From Achatina immaculata (Eukaryota; Mollusca; Gastropoda; Stylommatophora; Achatinidae), in NCBI GenBank assembly GCA_009760885.1, contig CM019709.1:34372126-34436125 (forward strand): a DNA stretch of 64,000 nucleotides. Direction: 5' to 3'. Each line of letters opens with the position of its first letter. Positions within the stretch are counted from its first letter, which is position 1. This document shows positions 1 through 9,667 of this stretch, in pieces. The position numbers were made by a program, and so were the translations under genes. Below the pieces are notes generated by a model that ran no database searches, was not told the origin of the DNA, and saw only the letters and a program-made list of their open reading frames with translations.

Positions 1-540
1 ATCGAATCACATTTTATTTAGAGAGTTGTAAAGAATATCTGAAATAAATACACGAATAAAAGAAAAACAAAACAAAAACTGGATCAAACAAAAAAGTATG
101 AAAACCACGAAACAATTTTACATTTTTATGCAGTAAACGTGATAACTCTAACACACGAGTATGGAATATATAATTTTTTTTTCATGTCAAATGATAATGT
201 AAAGTCAATGGAAACTGCCCGAACTTGATAAAAAATATCTGAATTAATATTCTTATTCTTGAAAACCAGAACAAACAGTAGAACGTTCTATATTTTGTCC
301 TATTTACATCTCTATCACATTTGTTTGCTAAGCAACAGATTCAATATTCTGTACATAGTAACTTTTTTTTGCTATTGAATAATTTCCCACCTTGTGCTAA
401 AATTAGTTTTGCTGAGAAATTCAGGGGAAGTTACTGTATAATTTAAAAATCCGCATGCTGGTTAGATATATGTTTTTTTAAAGAAATTTTATTTCGCTAA
501 ACATATAAGCACTCTGAGTATTGGTTCGAATAAAGCGTAG
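1..540. other. AT-rich non-coding sequence
   Basis: I see no gene, recognised repeat or tandem structure here. The sequence is A/T-rich with short homopolymer runs. Confidence 0.6.
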
Positions 541-1325
541 TAGAGTCATTTTAACTTAAACAGCGCTGTAAGCGTCGATTCGAATAAATGTAGAAGAGCC
601 ACCAACCTGAATAGTGCTGTGAGCGTTGACTCGAATAAACGTAGAACTACCAACCTAAAGAGCGATGTAAGCGTTGATTGGAATAAACGTGGAAGAGCCA
701 CCAACCTAATTAGCACTGTGAGCTTTGACTCGAATAAACGTAGAACAGCTACCAATCTAAAGAGCGCTCTAAGTGCTGACTGAATAAACGTAGAAGAGCC
801 ACCAATCTAAAGATCGCTTTGAGTGTTGAATGGAATAAACGTGAAAGAGCTACCAATTTAAAGAACGTTTTGAATGTTGAATGGAATAAACGTGAAAGAG
901 CTACCAATTTAAAGAGCGTTTTGAGTGTTGAATGGAATAAACTTGAAAGAGCTATCAATTTAAAGAGCGTTTTGAATGTTGAATGGAATAAACGTGGAAG
1001 AGCTACCAACCTAAAGAGAGCTCTGAGTGTTGAATGGAATAAGCGTAGAAGAGCAATCAACCTAAAAAAAAAAACCGCTCCGAATGTCGTCTGAGTAAAC
1101 GTAGAAGAACTACCAATCTAAAAAGCGCTCTGAGTGTTTTCTGAATAAACGCGGAATAGCAACCAATCTAACGAGCGCTCTGAGTGTTGACTGAATAAAC
1201 ATGGAAAAGATACCAACCTAAAGAGCGCTGTGAGTGTTGACTAAACACACATAAAAGAGCTACCAACCTAACGAGCGCTCTGAGCGTTGAATTAAGTACA
1301 CATGGAAGAGCTACCAACTCTGACA
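541..1325. repeat. 51-bp minisatellite, about 15 units
   Basis: Units share the core GAATAAACGTGGAAGAGC followed by TACCAACCTAAAGAGCGCT. The spacing between equivalent positions is 51 bp (for example 841 to 892). Outer units are more diverged and a few vary in length. Because 51 is a multiple of three, both strands stay open for about 90-100 codons with a 17-residue period. These are repeat artefacts, not likely proteins. The sequence is unrelated to the other 51-bp array at 36870-38090. Confidence 0.9.
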
Positions 1326-1339
1326 GAACTGTTTTGGCA

Positions 1340-1910
1340 CTAAAGAGATCTGATGGCGCAATATGATATGTCTGTAGTGTTTAACAGAATAAACCAAGCA
1401 AAAACTGCATGTCAGAGAATGAGAAACATATTATACGACACATTCTTATCAATGAATGTTAGAAAACGAGTCCTAAAATGCTATATTGAACCTGTCTTGT
1501 TATATGGAAGTGAATCATGGACAATAGGCAGGTCTCACAAAAATCATTGGGAGCAGCAGAAATATGGTTTATTAGAAGAATGTTGCGAATTCTCTGGACA
1601 CCAAAAAATAACTAATGGATAATTTTTGAGAACAGCTGGAGAGACAAAAAAAAATCTTGTAAAAAAAAAAAGAGAGACAATGTACTTTCATAGGACATGC
1701 AGTGAGAAGAGGGGGTATTGAAAATATAACAACAGGAACAATAGAAGAAAGAAGAGTCAAGGGAAGACGGTATAGAAATGATACTGGACAGTCTGACGGG
1801 ATGGTGTGAGAGGAGATCACCAACTGAGCTGATGGCCCGCATGAAGGATCATGTACTCTGGAGAAGCATAATAGCCAATGCCAGTCGGCACGGCACCTGG
1901 TGATGATGAT
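1340..1910 (+). pseudogene. LINE family C fragment C1 (RTE-like, 3' end of ORF2)
   Basis: The reading frame at 1353-1622 matches the post-polymerase part of the RT protein of family C, with the motifs NRINQAKTACQRMRNI, NVRKRVLKCYIEPVLLYGSE and SWTIGR. It is then broken by A-rich insertions near 1650-1670. The 3' part (1674-1900) is the reverse complement of the family C tail at 51845-52085 and ends at a short GAT tract, the tail type of this family. The copy is 5'-truncated, frameshifted and inactive. Confidence 0.8.
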
Positions 1911-1915
1911 GAAGG

Positions 1916-2418
1916 TGTAGTGTTTGAACTTTAAACTTATTTATACATTATAACTTCAGTGAAAGAAGGAGGTAGATATTTAGGAAGAGAGAAAGGGAGA
2001 TGATGGTGGTGATTATGATATTAATGATGGTGTACATTTTAGACTCGAGGTGACTGTGCCATTAAGGCCAAAGACGACAGTATCAGAGACAGCCCCATGA
2101 TCAGTGCGGCTAAGCTTATCAAAGCCCTCCCTATGCGATGCTCTTGGCAGTATGTAATGTAGCAAAATTAGGTTATCAAGGCGATGTGTTCCAATAGTGG
2201 TGGATCTCCTAAAGAATCTAGTATTGTAGACTCGCTCTGGGAAGAAAGGATAGGCACACTATCATTTCCCATTTGTCCTTGTATAATGTATGTCCCGGGA
2301 AAGCGAATTTCATTCTGTACGGGAGACATCAGTCGTACTTGTAGATCGTTACACAAACGTTTACACGACTGCATACGCCAAAATCGTCGTTTAGAAATCT
2401 TATGAAAGTATTTTAAAA
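1916..2418. other. Unassigned intergenic sequence
   Basis: Only short overlapping frames on both strands are present (about 70 codons at 2168-2405), with no recognisable domain or splice context. I see nothing I can name. Confidence 0.5.
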
Positions 2419-2564
2419 TACCTATACACGTTTAGCCCATCTGACTTGCTGAGCGACTTGCTGAGTCGCTTATTCTACTGCTCCGTTGGTACTGGGTTCA
2501 AGCCCCCAGGAATGTAGATTCTTTTTTCTGGTACCACCACACCAAAAAGGCCCTAGTGTCCACC

Positions 2565-2662
<98 letters not shown>

Positions 2663-2829
2663 GTACCAGAGAAATCTCGAAAGATAAATTCGGGCCAGGT
2701 GTGATTACTGACCACATGACACTTTCATGTGCCGAAGGTCGTGAAAATACGGGCCTAATATCGTATCCCCGATATGCCTTAATGACATGGAAACGGGGAT
2801 TTTAGCTTCTGCTTTTACCTACACACATT
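2419..2829 (+). mobile_element. tRNA-derived SINE, copy S1
   Basis: A tRNA-like head contains the B-box-like GGTTCAAGCC (about 2493). It is followed by the family body: GGTACCACCACACCAAAAAGG, GTACCAGAGAAATC, the segment CACTTTCATGTGCCGAAGGTC, and the end GGCATGGAAACGGGGATTTT type sequence. A long TC then CA dinucleotide tract (2571-2656) interrupts the middle. Near-matching flanks, TACCTATACACGTT at 2419 and TACCTACACACATT at 2816, are a probable diverged target-site duplication. Confidence 0.8.
2571..2656. repeat. Compound (TC)n(CA)n microsatellite inside SINE S1
   Basis: An uninterrupted TC dinucleotide tract runs directly into a CA tract. It lies at the position where other copies of this SINE have only a few bases (CACCCAGCCTCTAAAAATG). 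Confidence 0.95.
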
Positions 2830-3227
2830 CATCATTTGGTAGTCTTTTGATGAAAATGATAACATGGAAGATCAGCAACCATAATAGCATGTGTGAAATG
2901 GCTGAACAATTCAGTCAATTTTTGTAACATTAAAATTAATTTTTTTAAAATAATGTCTTCAAAGAGTTAATTATAAATTCATGCTTTTGTAAATGAAAAA
3001 AAAAACAATTAAGCACAGAAATGAATGTCATGGTAGTTGATTATGCTTTAAGACATCAACAATTTTCTTGATTATGTTAGAAATATACAACCATTGTTTT
3101 AATTGTTACATCAAACACTTCCCCTTCTTAATAGTTCGTACTCAACTTAACAACTCATATATTTTGATTCATTCTCTCCATCTCACATCAGGCATAGAGC
3201 TCTTAAAGTAAAGCGCTAAAACAAAGT
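2830..3227. other. AT-rich sequence, nothing recognised
   Basis: No reading frame of note, no tandem repeat and no recognised transposon piece. Confidence 0.5.
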
Positions 3228-3325
3228 ATTACGTGGGAAGTTCCTATGTACGCGGGAAGTTCCTATGTACTTGGGCAGTTCCTATGTACGTGGGCAGTTC
3301 CTATGTACACGAGCAGTTCCAAAAT
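3228..3325. repeat. About 19-bp tandem repeat, 4-5 units
   Basis: Repeated units of the form GTTCCTATGTACGTGGGCA run head to tail immediately upstream of the mariner remnant. Confidence 0.85.
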
Positions 3326-3464
3326 CAGTCTCCGATTGGCTGTTAAAAATGTTAAAAATACATCGATTGCCACAGCGACATGTTGTATTAACGCGTTATT
3401 TCGCTAAATGCAAAACCCACAGTCCATTCTGTTCAGTTGCGCGCCAGTAGTGACCGAGTAAACA

Positions 3465-4250
3465 TGGACTCTGTAATCACCGTTCCCGCCAGCTGTAAGG
3501 TCCCTGGTGCGACTCTTTTTTTTTTTTTTTCCTGCAAGCAGGACACAACGCTGTCGAGATTTATCGTCGATTGTGCCATGAGTACGGTGTTAACGTTATG
3601 AGTGACAGTTCTGCTAGGGATTTATGCAGGAAATTCAGGGATTGGCGTACAGATGTACATAACAAGGAAGGACAAGGCCGACACTCTATTTTGACTGTTG
3701 AACTCGCTCAAAGCGTCGACTAAATCGTACGTAAAGTTTCTTGATTTCAGTTTCTATGCCAAACGATTACAATCTCTTCAGCAAGGTGAAGGTCTGGCTG
3801 GCTATCCAGCGCTTCGAAATCAACGAGGGGCTCATGGTTTCAGTAAACAACTGGCTGACGTTGGAGTTGTCGCTCTTTGGCGAGGGATTGCACAAAAGCT
3901 GAAGCCACGGTACGACAAATGCCTGAACGTGACCGACCATATGGGGAATTTAGAGAAGACCGCCTTGGAAGGGTACATAATTGGAAAAAGAAAGAGAGGA
4001 AGACCACGGCGAAGATGGCTGTAAGGCATCGTTGATGATCTGTGAATGGATATATAATAGCACAGGGCATCTTGCTTACAACTGCGAGGTCTACAGGAGA
4101 GATGTTAGGGGGGCAAAATTCCACAAGAGACATGCTAATCACTGACTGATATGGAAAAGAAATGCATTCAGCCACTGTGATTTTGTAATTGTAATGGAAA
4201 AAAATATTACATTTTCAGTCTATTTAATGCATTTGCGAATCTTTTATGAG
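3465..4250 (+). pseudogene. Mariner-like transposase pseudogene, internally deleted and split by LINE A1
   Basis: Reading from the ATG at 3465 gives the start of a mariner/SETMAR-type transposase, MDSVITVPASCKV. After a poly-T expansion (about 3517-3531) the helix-turn-helix region follows: GHNAVEIYRRLCHEYGVNVM, CRKFRDWRTDVH and EGQGRHSILTVELAQSVD, ending in a stop at 3721. The catalytic DDD/E middle of the protein is missing. The sequence resumes near 3790 with the C-terminal part (a WLAIQRFE-type segment, then RYDKCLN in another frame). LINE A1 interrupts it at 3945-4148, and a short C-terminal end (MEKKCIQP) follows. Families of this type are about 340-350 residues long; here well under half remains and it is frameshifted. 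The family call rests on motif recognition by eye. Confidence 0.75.
3945..4148 (+). mobile_element. LINE family A 3' fragment A1, nested in the mariner copy
   Basis: It encodes the family A carboxy-terminal signature LEKTALEGYIIGKRKRGRPR and ends at ACTGACTGA, the CTGA-type tail of the family. The hexamer ATATGG occurs at 3939-3944 and again at 4149-4154, consistent with a short target-site duplication. The mariner C-terminus resumes right after the second copy. Confidence 0.75.
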
Positions 4251-4818
4251 ACCAGGCCCTATGAAGTATCTTTCTCTCTCTCTCTCTCTCTGTTTTTTTT
4301 TAAAAAACTTTCTTCCTTTTAAACCAACCAATCGGATGTTTATTTTAGAATATCCCTTTTGGGTGGCTTCGGAAAATAAAATAGCAACTGTACTTTATAC
4401 GCAAGGGAAAGAAAAATCAGTAAGAGAGAAATAGTGACCGCGTTCTTGGATAGTCGGTCGCTTATCTTAACTGTGTTTGTGGTTAGAGTCTCTGTCAATC
4501 TCTTTGTTTTTTTTTTTTTTTGTTTCTTCAAATTTCTTTCTCTCGTGACCAATGTACTTTTTCTACTTCATCCATAGGCGAATCACCCGTACACTGGACA
4601 AGCGAGCCCCGCTGTTTCCAACTTATTAAATCTACGCCCCTGAGCTTTTGGTGAGAGCAGACACAGTTAACATATATACAGAGCAATCTCATCCTGAGAA
4701 ATGACAAAAACATGTGTTCTAATGAATCCCTGGCTTGGATATTTTTAGGTACCTCAATTCCGTTTTCTCTTTCCTGTTTATTATATTTGTCTACCTTTTG
4801 GTATTGATCTCCCCCTCC

Positions 4819-4862
<44 letters not shown>

Positions 4863-6045
4863 ATCACCATTATATACATTTGTAATAACACAAAAAAACG
4901 CTGCATAAACTAATTGAAAAGATAGCATAACTAAGTAGAACAGCGTGCCAATTATATGCTCATAATATGCATATTTACAAACAGCAGCAAAATATAATCA
5001 GTTTTTCCAAGACAAATTGTAACAGTGATAACATAATAAGAATTTTATCCATTTCGGTATAGTAGCTTTACAATAATACAACTGCATAATAAAGACAGCG
5101 TTGTCTGTGTGAGTGGTTGTATATGATGTAACTGCATATACACAGACAAAAGTGGTGCATCACTTGCAATATTGTGATGGAATTCAGAGCGGAATATGAA
5201 CTTACGGGGGTGGTGATACAGAGCGCGTGGATTTAGTTATAAACTTGATTACTTTCCTTCCTAAAACATAAACAGTGCCTGAGCATATGTGTTATGCCCC
5301 AATTTGTCCAGAAATATAGAAATAAACTGCACAGTTACATAAGCAAAAGTTGATGAATATCTATGCTTTGGATGTACAAATATTTGAAAGATCTGATGAG
5401 AAAGGAAAAGAAAAAAACAACACAGTTTTAAAACATGCACAACCAGTATTTTGGCAAAACAAGAAAAAAAAACTTAGTCAGGGATATCAGAAAATTCAAG
5501 CGCAAAAGGTAAAACAGGAAGAAAGGGGGGGGGTGTGTGAATATTTTCTTATCTGTTGAGATGGCTGCTTTTCCTAAGAAGGCTAAATGTGGTACGGCAA
5601 GAGAATTAGTGGACAAACGTGCAAAGTTGTGTAAAGTATTCACATTTCTGAACGTTGTGAAATAATATTCAAGATTTGTAAGAAAACTGCTCAGATGTTA
5701 ACGGCGAAGAACAGCCACTGGTGTATGCATTTCTTTCCTCCCGAAAGAAATGTAATAAGTAACGCATTCACTGACGAATTACGTCACAAAATAACTGCAT
5801 CAAAATGAAAAAAAAAAAAATTGGCTCAAAGCCCTTGGTGTGAAACTGCATAGTTACAACAACGTGATTTATTAACAATGTGTACAGTATACGGTAAACT
5901 GTACTTGTCACAGTAAACGCAGCTGTGACTGCATGTATTTTCTTGCACTTTCTTGCACGCTATTGGGCGTATGTACAACATATTACGACAGTTCTTTATA
6001 ATTTTATACATTACGAAAGTGATTATGTTACTGGCAGTTCGGTGT

Positions 6046-6046
<1 letters not shown>
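4251..6046. other. Unassigned non-coding stretch with short TC tracts
   Basis: Contains TC microsatellites at about 4270-4290 and 4824-4859 and several A- or T-runs. Short frames exist (for example 4246-4434 and 5350-5559) but show low-complexity translations and no domain. I can name nothing else. Confidence 0.5.
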
Positions 6047-6098
<52 letters not shown>

Positions 6099-6110
6099 CT
6101 CTCTCTCTCA
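6047..6110. repeat. (TC)n microsatellite
   Basis: About 30 TC dinucleotides with two or three single-base interruptions. Confidence 0.95.
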
Positions 6111-7269
6111 TACATACAAACAAGAACTAACTGGTAGCAGTTACCACATGGAATCTCCAAAGACGAGTGTAAAAGATAAGATAACGTGACAAGGTTAAAA
6201 GGTTAAAAGACGGGCTTATTTGTGGCAAGACGGGGGTTTTAAGCCTGGTGGAATGAGTCCAGAAGGCGTTCTCATTGTTCTTCTCACCTTTAACATGCTT
6301 GCAGCTCAATGGCAGAACCATATTACCTGTAACTGACAATACATCAAATCCTCGATTTATATCCTTCATTCACTCTCGTGTGTTTGCAGAATAATCTGGT
6401 GCGCCTGGCCTTAAAGGTGAACATTCTTCAATTTCAGGCGGCTTTTTTCCTAACGCAAAGTCCTAGGTAGATATTTTTACAGTTAGTCTGACCAAAATAC
6501 AACAGGTTCAAGAGTAATGACTTGGCATAAAAGGCGATTCAATATCTGTTTAGCTAATCTCACGCCTCTAGACTTCTGTGTTTGCATATCTATACAAAAT
6601 TATTCGTGCTTTTCTGTCAGCATTCTGAGATATTTATTTCGTAAAATGTTAATCAAAATTGTCCACGCAGTGTAATGAAAAAAAAAGTGTTAAAATGTAA
6701 ATGTGATTGAAAAAGATTGGTAAGAACTTATATATCAAATGTGAGGTTATGTTTGTGAAGAAAAAAATCTCACTGTAACTGGAGTGTTAACTCTGAACCA
6801 ACCATAAGACGTGTAAATGGTCTTCAAAAAAAAAAAATTACAGTCATTTGATTGTTTTCAGGCATATCGGCGCTTGCATTAGATGCAGTTTAGTTACGCA
6901 GGCAACGTTAGAGCGAACGGGCTGTTTTATAAATTCATATAACGCTGTTGCCAACAAACGCACAATACGCAGGCAGTTAATATTTGCAGCAGGAAAACGG
7001 TTAAAATGCTGGTGAATAGTTCAACCATCAGCATGCGGCTGTACCATAGGTTGATTTTTTCTTTCTTCTTTATTTCTCCAGCTCTCGAACCCTCATAGTT
7101 TCCATTGGTTCATTGAATCTTTCACTCCAGCACAGGACTGACAGCGTTGATAGAGTTATATGTTGTATATGAATCAGTGCTCAAAATGATATTTAGGCAT
7201 GGACTAAATAGAATGAAAAGTAGCAACTTTCTAACCTTTTAACTGTAGTGCAACTTCCTTTTAGTTTCT
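6111..7269. other. Unassigned non-coding stretch
   Basis: AT-rich with A-runs near 5810, 6680 and 6825. No gene or repeat family recognised. Confidence 0.5.
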
Positions 7270-7282
7270 TTCTACGAAAGAA

Positions 7283-7644
7283 GGGGGGTTGGGGGGTTGG
7301 GGGGTTGGGGGTGTGAAGACACCCGATAAGGTAATCAGCGAGCAATAGCTGATATGCCAGCGTCAGGGTTAGCGACCCATAGCTGACCAAGACCCTGTCC
7401 CACCTCTCCGTGGTACCCCCAGTAACAGGCATAGCCTGGCTAACGGGATAGGGATAGCCATAGTCCTCATGGTGGCGGAGTCTGCTAAAGAAGCATTGCA
7501 TACTCCCCTGCTTTTTAGCTGTACTTCGGGACTGAAAAAGTAGTCGTCATGACCCACTCCCATGCCGATACGATGCGGTGCCTCTACAGCATAGGCTGCT
7601 AAGAACAACAGCTCGCAGTTACAGGGAGTTCGTACAAGTACAAG
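7283..7644 (+). mobile_element. Family F retroposon, copy F1, with 13-bp target-site duplication
   Basis: The copy is bounded by the exact direct repeat TTCTACGAAAGAA at 7270-7282 and 7645-7657. The body carries the family landmarks GCTGACCAAGACCCTGTCCC, CTAAAGAAGCATTGCATAC, TTTTTAGCTGTAC, GGACTGAAAAAG and CAGCTCGCAGTTACAGGGAG. It starts with four G-tracts separated by TT and ends in a short GTACAA tail. No reading frame is shared between copies, so it is a non-coding, SINE-like retroposon. I cannot assign its source RNA. Confidence 0.85.
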
Positions 7645-7657
7645 TTCTACGAAAGAA

Positions 7658-9666
7658 ACAATTTATCATCAGAATTTACTCTAGCAGAGCATGGACATTA
7701 ATTCAAGGTTGAGAGAGTTCAGCCTTTATCGTTGTCTTTTCCAGCGTGGAGACTAGAGGCCTGGTCATGTTAAGAAACTTACATTCACCTGAAAGACTGG
7801 CACAATGTTCCCTCTAAGCTGCGCTAGTGTGCGCTGGCGGACAAATTTTTATCCCATAGCGCTCACTGCGCAGCCGACCGTCTTTATGCTGCTACTATGA
7901 CGTCTCGCAGCTCGCTGGTCACGTGATACCACCTGCGAGGCGTTCCATGCGTCATTATTAACGATGCTGTCATCTTAAATGACGCTGAATTTCTATCGCA
8001 GTTTTAATGTTTCTGTTTAGATCACTCTTGTATTATTATTATTGAACATAAGACTGGATACAGAGTCTTCTTCCTTTCCTTTATAAATCATTTCAGACAA
8101 TTAATTTACATCTAATAACCGTACTTTTAAGAACTTATTTAATTTTAAAAATCAGTAAAGCTACACCAGTTCTTCAGAGTTTAATTACATAGAAAGTCCA
8201 CGAGGATTCATTCACTAGTTCCTGAGCATCTGTGTTTGCTCATACCATTTCTCCTCTCGTCATTTTGTTTGTTTGTTTACTACTAATTATTTAAAGATGG
8301 CGAAATAAGAGAAATATCACATTGCATGTCTTGTTAAAATAAACGATACTTTTCTCCTACCAGATTTTGAGTTCCATTTACTCTTCACCTTTGTTAGTGT
8401 ATATATGTTTTAATATCTGTCGACATACAAATAGCATACTAATAATTATTTCCCCTGATAACATTCTACCTGGTCCTGCATAGAGAGAACATAGTTTTAT
8501 GTGAATTTTCTCTTAATAGACTGACAGTCTTGGAAACAACGTGGCTTTCGCATACTAAAAGCATAGAACAGGTTATGAGTGGTTATTCTGGAAAAATAGC
8601 TGGGAAAGGGTTACATACATACATCGTTCTATCTCTTTTCTTTAATGAACTGAGACTGGTATGCACGGATTACTTTTGTGGTCCCAATCCCTCGGGCGAA
8701 CTTTCTCTTTTAAGAGTCCAGTTCAAGTTCCAGGCATTCATTTTGGTTACAGATTAGTCAGTTCGGGTGTGACGAACTCAAGCTCGTAATCAGCTGCGCT
8801 TCTCCTTAGCTCGTGAACAGAGCTAAGGGAGAGCACTAAACAAATATAAGGTAAAAAAAAATGTAAATGATATATTCTACTTCGATGGCAAGATTTAAGA
8901 ATGCAAATGTGGAGTCTGTTGTTAATAAATTAATATAATAATGTGCAGTAACCCAAGATATCATTAATACTCTCAACATCACATCTACTGATACAGGCAT
9001 CTTTTTTTTTGGACACCTGACCTCATCAGATTAGCTATCAAGCGAGCAACCTTCTTCGTAAAACGCGCCATTAGTATATAAATATCAGGCACTGTCCTGC
9101 AACTAACACACTGCTGTAGAAGGTACACAACTCTTCCTTGAATGATTAAACTCCAATGAAAGATTGCGTCCCTTCGTCTTCGCCTTCAAAGAAGGCTTCT
9201 GAAATAACATCATCCTGGAATAACAACAAATCCTGGAATCATTCACAAGGGAAACAGTTTTTTTTAATCAATCACAACAAAAGTAAACGAGATTTTGTTG
9301 TTTTTATCACACTGTCTTTCGTAACTGCCCTGGTCTTTCACAAAGTAAAGACGAAATCGTGAACAAGGGAGATCACCTCCACAAACGCGTATAAGTTTTT
9401 TACTCTGGTTTGCTCCCTTTGGATTTGAACACGCTGTGTTGGGGTGAATATTTCAGATCTGTTCTTCGTGTAGGGGTATAAATGTATTTTGACACAGTTG
9501 CGGTGACTTCTTTTCCGTGGGCCATATGTGTAGTTTCTTCAAATGTGCGGAGAACAAGATAATTCATATTTTAGAAAAACCTCGCTAGATGACCCAATTG
9601 TGGAAACCCATGCTGCCTGCCATGTCTTCCAGCTCGCCGAAATGGAATTAATTATCCATTGAGCGT
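7658..9666. other. Downstream flank of the membrane-protein gene; no feature named
   Basis: The part next to 9667 may hold the 3' untranslated region of the minus-strand gene. An AATAAA overlaps the stop codon (9667-9672 on the minus strand) and an ATTAAA variant lies at 9263-9268. Short frames at 8530-8757 and 9156-9362 show no domain. A segment at 7680-7730 resembles 63780-63830 (shared AGCATGGACATTAAT), so a diverged dispersed repeat extends past F1. Confidence 0.4.
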
Positions 9667-9667
9667 T

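Noticed and set aside
5560..5800. Short frame beginning MAAFPKKAKCGTARELVDKR
   Set aside because: About 25 codons before stops, no splice context or family match that I can defend.
7800..7930. GTTCCCTCTAAGCTGCGC segment that seemed familiar as a transposon end
   Set aside because: I could not find a partner terminus or a second copy in the window, so no element is claimed.
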